The position numbers were made by a program, and so were the translations under genes. Shown piece after piece: positions 49,637 to 58,471 of a DNA stretch of 64,000 nt. The stretch is from Amycolatopsis xylanica. Its GTDB lineage: Bacteria; Actinomycetota; Actinomycetes; Mycobacteriales; Pseudonocardiaceae. Below the pieces are notes generated by a model. It was not told where the DNA came from and made no database searches. It saw only the letters and a list, made by a program, of their open reading frames with translations. Within the stretch, counting starts at the first letter, position 1. Each line of letters opens with the position of its first letter. The DNA lies in assembly GCF_900107045.1 (NCBI RefSeq), contig NZ_FNON01000006.1:508754-572753 (forward strand). The letters are read 5' to 3'.

Positions 49637-50944
49637 TTATCCAACTACATCCGAATCGCTGTCCACCGCGGCCAGCACGCCCCGCCGGTAGGCGTGCACG
49701 GCGTCGGAGAGCAATCCCTGTGCGCGCAACACGTCTCCCAGATGGAGAGACGTGTTGACAAGCGAGCTGCGCAGCGAGGCGCGTTCCTGTTCGTCGGCGG
49801 CGAGCCGCAGAAGCGTTGTGGCGCGGGGAAGATCGTCTCGCGCGTGCGCGATCAGCCCCAGCAGCCGGTGCACCTCGCCGACCGCCTCCACGTCGGGCGC
49901 GTCGTCGAGTAGCGGGCGGACGTCCTCGATCAGTGCCTCGGCCTCGTCGAGCGCGCCCTGGCGGCGCCGGACCTCGGCGAGCTCGATCGTCGCGCCGAGG
50001 ATGCCCTCGCGGGAACCGGCGGCGGCCAGCAGGTCGCGCGCGGCCGTCAGCTCGGCGCGCGCCTCGGGTAGTCGATCCATGCGGCGCAAGAGAAAGCCCC
50101 GCGCCCAGCGGCAGCGGGCGGCGTCGCGGTCGTACCCGAGCGAGGTGAACAGGCGCAGCGCCTCACCGAGGTCCTCGTCGGCGCGGTCACCCAGCCCGAC
50201 CGCCTGCCAGAGCTGGGCGGCCTGACGGTGGTAGCGCGCGATGAAGTCGGGACGGGACGCCAGCGCCGCGGCCAGCCTGCCGTCCTCGGCCGCGCGCCGG
50301 GCGCGGCGCAGGCCACCCATTTCGACCAACGGGTGGATCAGCGCGCTGAGCAGTGCGAGCTCCGCGTCCGGGTCGACCGGGGTGGCCGCGCGGACCTCGG
50401 CGAGTGCCGCCTCGGCGTGCGCGACCGCCGCCCCGGCGGCGCCGAGCAGGTACTCGCAGGTGACCCAGCGATGGGTGATCATCGCCCTCAGCCACGCGGG
50501 CGCGCTCGCGCCGAGCCGGGCGGCATGCTCGAAGGCGGCCTTGGAACCCTCGATGTCGTAGGCCTGCCAGAGCACCTCGGCGCGGCAGAATCGGGCGTAG
50601 CACTCGACATCAGGCAGTTTGTAGGCGATCGCACGCTTCGCGGCGTTGCCGAAAATCGTGTCAGCGTCGGCGACGCGGCCTTGCTGGAGCGCGCGGTAGG
50701 CGTCGGCCAGTTCCGTCCACAATGCCTCGGCGACACCGGGCGGCCTGCCGAAGCGGAGCTCGTCGACCGTCAGCCCGAGCCGTCGCGCGAGGTAATCGAG
50801 AACCTCGTCCGAAGGCGGCCGCGTTCCGGTCTCGACCTTCGCGAGGAAGCCCCGGTCGTATCTCGGCCCGGCCAGCTCCCGCTGGGTCCAGCCGCGTGCG
50901 GTGCGTAACCGGCGAATGCGCGCGCCCAGCGATTCTCCGGTCAT
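49637..50944 (-). CDS. XRE-family regulator with TPR-like C-terminus (2)
   Basis: 435 residues with the same plan as the regulator at 44148-45392: XRE helix-turn-helix (GARIRRLRTARGWTQRELA, FLAKVETGTRPPSDEVLDYLARRLG, about 6-60) and then TPR-type helix pairs (LWTELADAYRALQQGRVADAD, AEVLWQAYDIEGSKAAFEHAARLG, LGDVLRAQGLLSDAVHAYRRG). It is the codirectional upstream neighbour of the M4 protease with a 285-bp gap and is divergent from the GH9 cellulase. I take the ATG at 50944; the frame extends 6 codons further to 50962. Ligand and targets unknown. Confidence 0.85.
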   Translation of the reverse strand: MTGESLGARIRRLRTARGWTQRELAGPRYDRGFLAKVETGTRPPSDEVLDYLARRLGLTVDELRFGRPPGVAEALWTELADAYRALQQGRVADADTIFGNAAKRAIAYKLPDVECYARFCRAEVLWQAYDIEGSKAAFEHAARLGASAPAWLRAMITHRWVTCEYLLGAAGAAVAHAEAALAEVRAATPVDPDAELALLSALIHPLVEMGGLRRARRAAEDGRLAAALASRPDFIARYHRQAAQLWQAVGLGDRADEDLGEALRLFTSLGYDRDAARCRWARGFLLRRMDRLPEARAELTAARDLLAAAGSREGILGATIELAEVRRRQGALDEAEALIEDVRPLLDDAPDVEAVGEVHRLLGLIAHARDDLPRATTLLRLAADEQERASLRSSLVNTSLHLGDVLRAQGLLSDAVHAYRRGVLAAVDSDSDVVG

Positions 50945-51071
50945 CGACACACGGTAGATCACTTCACGGGCGAGGGCAGCACCGTTGGTAACTCACAAGA
51001 TCATCGGATCAGGCGTGCGAAACGGACATATTGACGTGCGCATGCGACAGTGGTTAAGTCCTCAGCCGAAA

Positions 51072-51086
51072 TAGGAAACTTTCTTA
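51072..51086. promoter_or_regulatory. Small dyad in the GH9 promoter region
   Basis: TAGGAAA-C-TTTCTTA (51072-51086), a near-perfect inverted repeat in an AT-rich stretch 23 bp upstream of the GH9 ATG. GGAAA/TTTCC-type elements upstream of secreted glycoside hydrolase genes are common in actinomycetes (recall, unverified). Likely operator for a carbon-source regulator. Confidence 0.45.
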
Positions 51087-51109
51087 ACTATTAATAGGGA
51101 AGTACGCCC

Positions 51110-52969
51110 ATGCTTCGTACCCGATTTCGGTCCATTGGGGTGATTTCCTCGCTCCTCGTAGGCGGTTTGGCGGTCGCCGTCGCGCCCGCGGCGGCGGCCA
51201 CGGCAGGCGAGGTGCGAGTCGACCAGGTCGGCTATGGCATCACCGAAGCGAAGTACGCCTATCTGATCGGCGCCTCCGGCAGCTCGTCGTTCACGGTCGT
51301 GAACGACAAGGGCGTCAAGGTGCTGACCGGCAAGACCGGGAGCAGCCTCGGTTCCTGGAGCACCAAGTACAAGGCCGTCTACCAGCTCGACCTGAGCGCG
51401 CTGAAGACACCGGGCAAGTACAAGGTCGAGGTGACCGGGACGAACAAGGCGACCTCACCGCTGTTCCGCGTCGACACCACGGGCAACCTGTTCGACCCGC
51501 TGGTCCGCGCGAACAACGAGTTCTTCCAGTCGCAGCGGGACGGCAAGAACGTCATCCCCGGCAGGCTGGGCCGCAAGCCATCGCACCTCGACGACGCCAA
51601 CGGCGCCGTCTACGCCGAGCCGAAGTTCGGCGGCGCGGAGGGCGACGAGATCCTCGAGCCGCTGAAGGCCACCGGCGCCAAGCGTGACGTCGAAGGCGGC
51701 TGGGCGGACGCTGGCGACTACGTGAAGTTCACCTCGAACTCGGCGTATTCGTTGGCGGAGATGGGTTTCGTGCTGCGTGAGAAGTACGACCCCGCGCTCG
51801 CCGAAGAGGTCTGCTTCGGCCTCAAGTGGCTCGACAAGATGTGGGACGAGCAGTCGAAGACGCTCTACGCCCAGGTCGGCATCGGCACCGGCAGCGAGAA
51901 GTTCGGCTTCCTCGGCGACCACGACGTGTGGCGGCTGCCGGAGGCCGACGACGCGCTGAACGTCAAGCCGGGCGACGCCAAGTACTACGTGAAGTACCGC
52001 CCGGTGTTCGCGGCCAACGCCGCGGGCGCGCAGATCAGCCCGAACCTGGCCGGCCGCGTGGCCGCCGCGTTCGCGCTCGGCGCGCAGGTCCAGGCCGACC
52101 GTGATCCGGCGAAGGCGAAGAAGTACTTCGCCGAGGCCGCGTCGATCTTCGCGCAGGCGAAGACCACCAACGTCGGCGAGCTGGTCTCCGCGTTCCCGCA
52201 CGCCTACTACCCCGAGGACTCCTGGCACGACGACATGGAGCTTGGCGCGACCCAGCTCGCGCTGGCGGCGAAGAAGCTCGGCGACAGCAAGGCCGACGAC
52301 TACGCGCGCACCGCGACCCAGTGGGCCAAGGAGTACATCGCGGGTGGCGACAAGTCGACGCTGAACCTCTACGACACCAGCGCGCTCGCGCACGCCGACC
52401 TCGCCGGGATCCTCAAGGGCGGGCTGTCCGGCGCCAAGGTGACCGAAAAGGACCTCGTCGCCGACCTGCGCCGTCAGCTCGACTCCGGTGTCGCGGTCGC
52501 GGCGAAGAGCCCGTTCCGGACGGCGGTGGAGATCACCACCTTCGACGCGGCCAGCAAGAGCTACGGCTTCGCCGCGACCGCCCGGCTCTACAAGCGGGTG
52601 ACCGGCGACTCGAAGTACGACGCTTTCGGTGTGCAGCAACGGAACTTCACGCTCGGCGCGAACGCGTGGGGTGTCTCGCTGGTCGTCGGCATCGGGACCA
52701 CGTGGCCGCAGTGCCCGCACCACCAGATCGCCAACCTGATCCCGGACAAGCTGCTCTACGGCGCGGTCGTCAACGGTCCTAACGGCACTGAGCTCTTCTC
52801 GAACGAGCCGCTGCCCGAGGGCTCGAAGGCCTGCACCAAGCCTTACGAGAAGTTCGACAGCAAGGCCTCGCGGTACATGGACTCGGTCATCGCGTGGCAG
52901 ACGAACGAGCCGGCCATCGACTTCACGTCGACCGCGCTCCTCGCCTTCTCGCTCGCCGGACGCAACTAG
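51110..52969 (+). CDS. Secreted GH9 cellulase (endoglucanase)
   Basis: A 619-residue glycoside hydrolase family 9 enzyme. Signal peptide at residues 1-30 (AAAAATA), N-terminal Ig-like CelD_N domain (about 33-120), then the (alpha/alpha)6 barrel. Catalytic elements: GGWADAGDYVKF (Asp nucleophile-activating/base pair, near residue 196), the conserved WPQCPHHQ near the C-terminus and NEPAIDFTSTALL with the acid Glu. No carbohydrate-binding module or cohesin/dockerin. It cleaves beta-1,4-glucan outside the cell. GGGAAG ribosome-binding site; promoter with AT-rich dyad; the flanking proteases suggest a polymer-degradation locus. Confidence 0.93.
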   Translation: MLRTRFRSIGVISSLLVGGLAVAVAPAAAATAGEVRVDQVGYGITEAKYAYLIGASGSSSFTVVNDKGVKVLTGKTGSSLGSWSTKYKAVYQLDLSALKTPGKYKVEVTGTNKATSPLFRVDTTGNLFDPLVRANNEFFQSQRDGKNVIPGRLGRKPSHLDDANGAVYAEPKFGGAEGDEILEPLKATGAKRDVEGGWADAGDYVKFTSNSAYSLAEMGFVLREKYDPALAEEVCFGLKWLDKMWDEQSKTLYAQVGIGTGSEKFGFLGDHDVWRLPEADDALNVKPGDAKYYVKYRPVFAANAAGAQISPNLAGRVAAAFALGAQVQADRDPAKAKKYFAEAASIFAQAKTTNVGELVSAFPHAYYPEDSWHDDMELGATQLALAAKKLGDSKADDYARTATQWAKEYIAGGDKSTLNLYDTSALAHADLAGILKGGLSGAKVTEKDLVADLRRQLDSGVAVAAKSPFRTAVEITTFDAASKSYGFAATARLYKRVTGDSKYDAFGVQQRNFTLGANAWGVSLVVGIGTTWPQCPHHQIANLIPDKLLYGAVVNGPNGTELFSNEPLPEGSKACTKPYEKFDSKASRYMDSVIAWQTNEPAIDFTSTALLAFSLAGRN

Positions 52970-52973
52970 CAGG

Positions 52974-53017
52974 TCGTGAGTGTTCCGGGCGGTTCTAACC
53001 GTCCGGAACACTCACGA
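52974..53017. repeat. Extragenic palindrome, family 1, copy g
   Basis: 21-bp arms (52974-52994 and 52997-53017) around CT with one G-T mispair; outer TCGTGAGTG and core GGGCGGTTCTAACCGTCC. It begins 4 bp past the GH9 stop and ends 5 bp before the -10-like box of the LOG gene. Confidence 0.85.
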
Positions 53018-53021
53018 GCCC

Positions 53022-53027
53022 TACTCT
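53022..53027 (+). promoter_or_regulatory. Candidate -10 box, leaderless LOG-family gene
   Basis: TACTCT at 53022-53027 followed after 6 nt by the GTG at 53034, with no ribosome-binding site. Same arrangement as at 24932. It sits just outside a family 1 palindrome, so termination of GH9 and initiation of this gene are closely packed. Confidence 0.45.
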
Positions 53028-53033
53028 GGCCTG

Positions 53034-53806
<773 letters not shown>

Positions 53807-53807
<1 letters not shown>

Positions 53808-54376
53808 TGCGCCGGATCTGCGTGTTCTGCGGCTCGCAGATGGGCAACGCGCCCGAGTACGCCGCCGCCGCGGCGGCGCTCGGCACGCTGCTGGCGTCGC
53901 GGGGCATCGGCCTGGTCTACGGCGGCGCGAGCGTCGGCACCATGGGTGTGGTCGCGGACGCCGCGCTGGCCGCGGGCGGCGAGGTGATCGGCGTGATCCC
54001 CGAGGCACTCAGCTCGGTCGAGATCTCGCACGCCGGGCTGAGCGAGCTGCACGTCGTCGCGGACATGCACGAACGCAAGGCCAAGATGGCGGCGCTGGCC
54101 GACGGCTTCCTCGCGCTGCCCGGCGGCGCCGGCACGCTCGAGGAGCTGTTCGAGATCTGGACCTGGGCCCAGCTCGGCCTGCACGCGAAACCACTCGGCC
54201 TGGTCGACGTCGCGGGCTACTACGCGCCACTGCGCACCTTCGTCGACCACATGGTCACCGAAGGCTTCCTCCGCCCGGCCCACCGCGACTTCATCCTGGT
54301 CGACCCCGACCCCGCGGTCCTGCTGGACGCCTTCGCCACCTACAAGCCCCCGGCCAAACCCACCTGGTCCCGCTGA
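53807..54376 (+). CDS. LOG family (TIGR00730) cytokinin-type phosphoribohydrolase
   Basis: 189 residues, canonical LOG length. ICVFCGSQMGN at the N-terminus, GGASVGTMGVVADAALA, and the signature PGGAGTLEELFEIWTWAQLG with the catalytic Arg/Glu region MHERKAKM just before it. Predicted to hydrolyse N6-substituted AMP to the free base and ribose 5-phosphate. The ATG at 53807 overlaps the upstream TGA; an ATG at 53789 is possible but less natural. Paralogous to, but clearly shorter than, its neighbour. It converges on the acyltransferase with a strong bidirectional terminator between. Confidence 0.9.
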
Positions 54377-54383
54377 CCCGCTG

Positions 54384-54476
54384 AAAAAAATCCCAATGTG
54401 GCATTCGTCAGGTTCGAGCTGACGAAAGCCACATTGGCGGCCTGAAAACTGACCAAAGCCACATTGGGATTTTTTT
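54384..54476. terminator. Bidirectional terminator, palindrome family 2, copy b
   Basis: Outer 19-bp perfect arms (54384-54402, seven A then TCCCAATGTGGC; 54458-54476, ending in seven T) plus a nested CATTCGTCAG/CTGACGAAAG hairpin whose right side carries a second copy of GCCACATTGG (54428-54437). The left arm can therefore pair with either right arm. It lies between convergent stops at 54376 and 54491 and has T-runs in both directions. Confidence 0.85.
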
Positions 54477-54490
54477 CCTGTACCAGGGCT

Positions 54491-55165
54491 TCAGGCGGCG
54501 TCTTGGTTGGGGCGTTTGTGGTATTTGTCCACGTACTCCTGGTTCGAGAGGGTCAGGATCGTGTACATGATCTCGTCGGTGACGGCGCGGCGGATCGCGG
54601 GCGAGGCGTCCATGCCGTCGTAGCGGGCGAAGTCCATGGGCTCGCCGAAGCGGACCGTGACGCGGGCGCGGCGGGGGATGCGCTCGCCTCGCGGCTGCAA
54701 ACCTTCGGTGCCCGTGATGCCGACCGGGACCACCAGCGCGCCCGTGGCCAGCGCCAGCGCGCCGACGCCGGTGTGGCCGCGGTGGAGGCGGCCGTCGAGC
54801 GAGCGGGTGCCTTCGGGGTAGATGCCGAACGCGCCGCCGGCGTCGAGGACCTTGCGGGCGGCTTCGAGCGCGGCGAGACCGGCCTGCGCGTTGCCGCGCT
54901 CGACCGGGACGTAGCCGAGGCCGGTCAGGAACGCGGCCATCGCGCGGCCCTTGAGGCCGGTGCCGGTGAAGTATTCAGCCTTGCCGAGGAAGCTGACCGG
55001 CCGCGGCGCGGTGAGCGCGATGACGCCGGTGTCGAGTGCCGCGCGGTGGTTCGCGGCGAAGATCACCGGCCCGGTGAGCGGGATGTTCTCGGCGCCGATG
55101 ACGGTGGGCCGGTAGATCGTCCGAGCCAGCGGTGCCAGCGCGAATCGGACCAAGGCTTGCAGCAA
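54491..55165 (-). CDS. 1-acyl-sn-glycerol-3-phosphate acyltransferase (PlsC-like)
   Basis: 224 residues with the acyltransferase motifs NHRAALD (HX4D, near residue 40), the block II region GYVPVERG, and block III FGIYPEGTRS near residue 115, followed by VVPVGI. It acylates lysophosphatidate or a related glycerol acceptor at the membrane. The start is TTG at 55165, four bases after AGGAGGAGTT, which decides it; no ATG/GTG gives a full N-terminus. Divergent from gpgS. Confidence 0.88.
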   Translation of the reverse strand: MLQALVRFALAPLARTIYRPTVIGAENIPLTGPVIFAANHRAALDTGVIALTAPRPVSFLGKAEYFTGTGLKGRAMAAFLTGLGYVPVERGNAQAGLAALEAARKVLDAGGAFGIYPEGTRSLDGRLHRGHTGVGALALATGALVVPVGITGTEGLQPRGERIPRRARVTVRFGEPMDFARYDGMDASPAIRRAVTDEIMYTILTLSNQEYVDKYHKRPNQDAA

Positions 55166-55197
55166 AACTCCTCCTGGGACGGTTACTGACGACCAGC

Positions 55198-56127
55198 ATG
55201 GCACGATCACTACTCATGAGTTGGTTCGAGCGGCGTACCTGGCAGGACCCAGACTGGACACTCGACGAGATTCTGGCCGCGAAGAGTGACCGGACGGTTT
55301 CGGTGGTGCTACCGGCGCTCGACGAGGAGCAGACGGTCGGCGCGGTCGTCGAGTCCGTCCACCCACTGCTGGGGTCCATTGTGGACGAACTGGTGGTCGT
55401 CGACTCCGGCAGCACCGACGCCACCGCGAAGCTGGCCGAGGCGGCGGGCGCGCGCGTGGTGCACCGCGAGGACGTGCTGCCCGACCTCGCCCCGGTGCCC
55501 GGCAAGGGCGAGGTGCTCTGGCGCTCGCTCGCGGCCACCACCGGCGACCTGGTCGTCTTCCTCGATTCCGACCTCGTCGAGCCCGACCCGCTGTTCGTAC
55601 CGACCCTGCTCGGCCCGCTCCTCACCGCCGACGGCGTGCACCTGGTCAAGGGCTTCTACCGCCGCCCGCTGCGGCTGGAGAGCAGCGGCGGCGGCCGCGT
55701 CACCGAACTGCTCGCGCGCCCGGTGCTTTCGGCGCTGCGTCCCGCGTTGTCCGGTTTGGTCCAGCCGCTCGGCGGCGAATACGCGGCGACCAGGGAATTC
55801 CTCGAATCCGTGCCGTTCGCGGCCGGATACGGCGTCGAAATCGGGCTACTGCTCGACTGTGAGGCGAATTACGGGCTCGACGCGCTCGCCCAGGTCAACC
55901 TCGGCGTCCGCAAGCACCGCAACCGCTCACTGCTGCAACTCGGCGTGATGGCACGCCAGATCCTCGGCACCGCGCTGAACCGCTGCGGCATCGAGTCCGA
56001 CGACCCCGCCCAGCTGACCCAGTTCGTGCAGGTCTCCGGCGAGTGGCTGCCCGACGTCACCGACGTGCTGGTCGCCGACCGGCCGCCGATGCGTCAGGTT
56101 CTCGCCGGAGACTGCAGACCGTCCTAG
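55198..56127 (+). CDS. gpgS: Glucosyl-3-phosphoglycerate synthase GpgS
   Basis: A 309-residue GT81-family GT-A enzyme that moves glucose from an NDP-glucose donor to 3-phosphoglycerate, the first step of methylglucose lipopolysaccharide and glucosylglycerate synthesis. Motifs: VVLPALDEEQTVGAVVESV, VVDSGSTDATAKLAE, FLDSDLVEPDP (metal-binding DxD), VKGFYRRP and GYGVEIGLLLDCE, all typical of GpgS. ATG at 55198 gives the expected length; an ATG at 55216 is possible. No ribosome-binding site is evident, and TACTGA eight bases upstream may be a leaderless -10. Its TAG overlaps the end of a decayed HAF gene. Confidence 0.93.
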   Translation: MARSLLMSWFERRTWQDPDWTLDEILAAKSDRTVSVVLPALDEEQTVGAVVESVHPLLGSIVDELVVVDSGSTDATAKLAEAAGARVVHREDVLPDLAPVPGKGEVLWRSLAATTGDLVVFLDSDLVEPDPLFVPTLLGPLLTADGVHLVKGFYRRPLRLESSGGGRVTELLARPVLSALRPALSGLVQPLGGEYAATREFLESVPFAAGYGVEIGLLLDCEANYGLDALAQVNLGVRKHRNRSLLQLGVMARQILGTALNRCGIESDDPAQLTQFVQVSGEWLPDVTDVLVADRPPMRQVLAGDCRPS

Positions 56128-56228
56128 GGCGTGCGCTGCCAGACAACGGCACGCCGTACGCCTGCCGCCACGCTTGTGACAACGGCGGTCGGCACGACGG
56201 CGGCACGCGCTCTCGATCTCTTCCCCAT
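56124..56228 (-). pseudogene. Decayed third copy of the HAF-repeat secreted protein
   Basis: Read on the minus strand, the end of this stretch matches the 3' end of the intact copies: CTGGCAGCGCAC then CGCCCTAG, equivalent to the VWQR-x-P stop of the genes at 56303 and 57407, but with a one-base deletion that shifts the frame. About 100 bp away, CCATGATCACTCCCC at 56225 corresponds to the start-codon region of the intact copy at 58435. So roughly 930 bp have been lost from the middle. Confidence 0.6.
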
Positions 56229-56300
56229 GATCACTCCCCGTAGCCGACTCCGACCTGAGGGGTTCACGCGGCCGCCGCCGATTCGGTTGCCTCCCCGCGT
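56225..56300. repeat. Duplicated cydC 3' end and intergenic spacer
   Basis: About 75 bp align with 58432-58507: both contain ACTCCCC, GTAGCC, GACCTG, TTCACGCGGCCG, CGCCG, GGTTGCCTCC. At 58472-58500 this is the coding end of cydC (ATKPATAA); at 56256-56293 it is only a remnant reading EATESAAAA then stop on the minus strand. It shows that a unit running from the cydC end through one HAF gene was duplicated. Confidence 0.7.
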
Positions 56301-56302
56301 GA

Positions 56303-57331
56303 CTACGCGGGGCGCTGCCAGATGACCGGCTTGCCGCCTTCGTCGAGCGGGCCCTTCGTGACAATGCCCGCGACGACGTTGTCCCTGGTCACCGCGGTGG
56401 CCAAGCCCTTGGTGAAGCCACGGGGGAGCAGCAGCCCGCTCGCGGGTTCACCGCCGGTCCAGACAGCGGGCGCGCCGTACGGCTCGGCGGAGTATCGCGA
56501 ACCGATGATCACGTTGGTGCCGCTGTGCCCGGTCGCGCTGCCACTGCCTGCCAGCTGCTCCGGCTCGCGGGTGGGGCCCGCTCGCCAGAGGAAGCCGTGG
56601 CTGCCCGGCTCGGACAACGCGGCAGCGGTGCCGACGACCTGGCTGTTCTGGATCGCGTTCACGTGCGGCGTGCTGTGCCCTGGCGGTGTCACGATCTCCT
56701 CGATGCCGTTGCTGCTCCAGACGAACGCGCCTTCGTCGCTGTTGAACAGCACCTCGCCGCCTGAGTCGATGTCCGCCGGGAACTCGCCTCGGCGAGTGGG
56801 CGGCAGGATCGTCGGCTCGCCTTGCGTCGGTGGGTAGATGATCGTCGCGGACCGCGCCGGGTCGGCGTGGTAGAGCCAGCCAAGCACAAGCCCGTTGTTG
56901 GCGATGGCGACAGCCGAGACGCCGGTGTAGCCCTCTGGCACCGGCAGTTCATGGAAACCGTTGGCGTCCAAAGTGAAGCCGCCGACGTGACCATCGTCGG
57001 TGAGCGCGTCGCCGACCACGGTTCCGGCGTAGTTCTGGTCCGCGACGGTGGCGAAGTCGTACCCGGCGGGCACTCCGCGCACCGTGGGTATGCCGTTCTG
57101 CCAGGTCACGACCTTGGATGTGCCGTCGATGGAGAAGTGGCCGGCGTATCCGCCCTTGCCGTCAGCGCCGGCGAGGAAACCCGTCGCGTTCGCGTGTCCC
57201 CTCGGCATCGGCAGGAAGGTGGGCTGCCAGCCCGCCTCAGTGGTCGCTCCGGCGGTGACGGTGCCCGCCGCCGTGCCTGCGATGACGGCGGCGAGCACCA
57301 CGCCAGTCCGCACCATGGATCCGATTCGCAT
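56303..57331 (-). CDS. Secreted HAF-repeat (beta-propeller-like) protein, copy 1
   Basis: 342 residues. Signal peptide (residues 1-29, core VVLAAVIAGTAAGTVTAGA), then a chain of about seven 40-45-residue repeats with the HAF pattern: an instruction such as IANNGLVLGW, IQNSQVVGTAAA or VTRDNVVAGIV followed by an aromatic strand (HGFLWRAG, PAVWTGG, PVIWQRP). HAF repeats likely form a beta-propeller; function is unknown. The downstream copy of the pair, 75 bp after copy 2. The ATG at 57331 is the only sensible start. Confidence 0.78.
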   Translation of the reverse strand: MRIGSMVRTGVVLAAVIAGTAAGTVTAGATTEAGWQPTFLPMPRGHANATGFLAGADGKGGYAGHFSIDGTSKVVTWQNGIPTVRGVPAGYDFATVADQNYAGTVVGDALTDDGHVGGFTLDANGFHELPVPEGYTGVSAVAIANNGLVLGWLYHADPARSATIIYPPTQGEPTILPPTRRGEFPADIDSGGEVLFNSDEGAFVWSSNGIEEIVTPPGHSTPHVNAIQNSQVVGTAAALSEPGSHGFLWRAGPTREPEQLAGSGSATGHSGTNVIIGSRYSAEPYGAPAVWTGGEPASGLLLPRGFTKGLATAVTRDNVVAGIVTKGPLDEGGKPVIWQRPA

Positions 57332-57406
57332 GAAATCCCCTATATAGGTTCCGGTTCACCTGCTACACGCCACAGTGGACGGTCAGGTTGCCTTTCGGCG
57401 GAAGAA

Positions 57407-58435
57407 CTACGGTGTGCGCTGCCAGACGACCGGCACGCCGCCTTCGTCGCTCGGGCCCGGATTCGCGGTACCCGCGATCACGCCGTCATCACCGATCGCG
57501 TAGGCGGTGGCACCCTTGTACCCGCCGAGCCGCGGCAGGTCGCCTGCCTGGCTCGTGCCCTGCCAGGTCGTCGGCAGTCCGTACGGCCCCTTGGGGTCGG
57601 GCAGTTGGCCGACGATCAGGCCGGTCTTGTCGATCGCGCGGATTTTGGCGCTGTTCGGCAGCTCCATCGGAGTGCTCGGCGTCCGCCAGACGAAGCCTCG
57701 GCCACCGGGCTCGGCGGTGGAGGACGCCGAACCGACGACCACTCCGTTCCTGATCGAGGACGCGTACGGGGAGCTGAACCCGGCCGGGTCGGCGAGTTTC
57801 TCGGTCACCCCCGCACGCCAGAGGGACGGGCCGGTTTTCCAGTCGTTGAACAGGATGGTGCCGTCGTCGTCCAGGTCGGTCGCGCGGGTATCCGGCCCGT
57901 CCGGGATCACGATCGGCGCGGACCCGAGTGCCTGCCACAGCACGGTCGCCCGTTTGCCCTCGTCACCGACCGTGGCGAGTACGTCGCCGCGGTCGTTGAT
58001 CGCGACGCCGCGGACGGTGCCGGAGTAGCCGTCGGGCGCGGTGAGCCGGTGGTAGCCGTGCGAGTCCAAGGTGAACGTGTGCGACTCGCCGGTTACGGAG
58101 TCGTGTGCGGTGAGCAGTACGACCTCTGAGCTGTTCTCGTCACGGATGTACGGCGACTTGTGCCCGGCAGGTACCCCGCGCACCGTCGGCCGCCAGTCCG
58201 TCCAGGTCACGACATCGAGGTCGTCGTCGCCTGCCGCGAACATGCCCGCGTAGCCGCCCCTGCCCGCGGCGGCGAACAGGTAGCCCATCGAGTTCTCGTA
58301 GCCGTCAGGCAGCTGGAGCCGCACCGGATGCCAGCTCGCTTGCGTGGTCGCTCCGGCGGGCATGACGCTCGCCGCGACGGCGGCGGCGATGGCCGCCAGC
58401 ACGGTTCCGGCGCGCAGCAGCGGTTTCAATCGCAT
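57407..58435 (-). CDS. Secreted HAF-repeat (beta-propeller-like) protein, copy 2
   Basis: 342 residues, the same length as copy 1 and clearly paralogous: signal peptide MRLKPLLRAGTVLAAIAAAV-x-ASVMPAGA, then matching repeats (VTWTDWRPTVRGVPAGHKSP, VAINDRGDVLATV, IRNGVVVGSASSTAEPGGRGFVW, VIAGTANPGPSDEGGVPVVWQRTP in parts). Predicted exported beta-propeller of unknown role. ATG at 58435; 36 bp separate it from the cydC stop, so it may be read through from the cyd operon. Confidence 0.78.
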   Translation of the reverse strand: MRLKPLLRAGTVLAAIAAAVAASVMPAGATTQASWHPVRLQLPDGYENSMGYLFAAAGRGGYAGMFAAGDDDLDVVTWTDWRPTVRGVPAGHKSPYIRDENSSEVVLLTAHDSVTGESHTFTLDSHGYHRLTAPDGYSGTVRGVAINDRGDVLATVGDEGKRATVLWQALGSAPIVIPDGPDTRATDLDDDGTILFNDWKTGPSLWRAGVTEKLADPAGFSSPYASSIRNGVVVGSASSTAEPGGRGFVWRTPSTPMELPNSAKIRAIDKTGLIVGQLPDPKGPYGLPTTWQGTSQAGDLPRLGGYKGATAYAIGDDGVIAGTANPGPSDEGGVPVVWQRTP

Positions 58436-58471
58436 GAATTACTCCCCACAAGTAGCCCAGACCTGTGAGCT

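Noticed and set aside
56128..56243. Short plus-strand frames after gpgS, considered as a small gene
   Set aside because: The stretch matches the ends of the HAF genes on the other strand and is better explained as a decayed copy.
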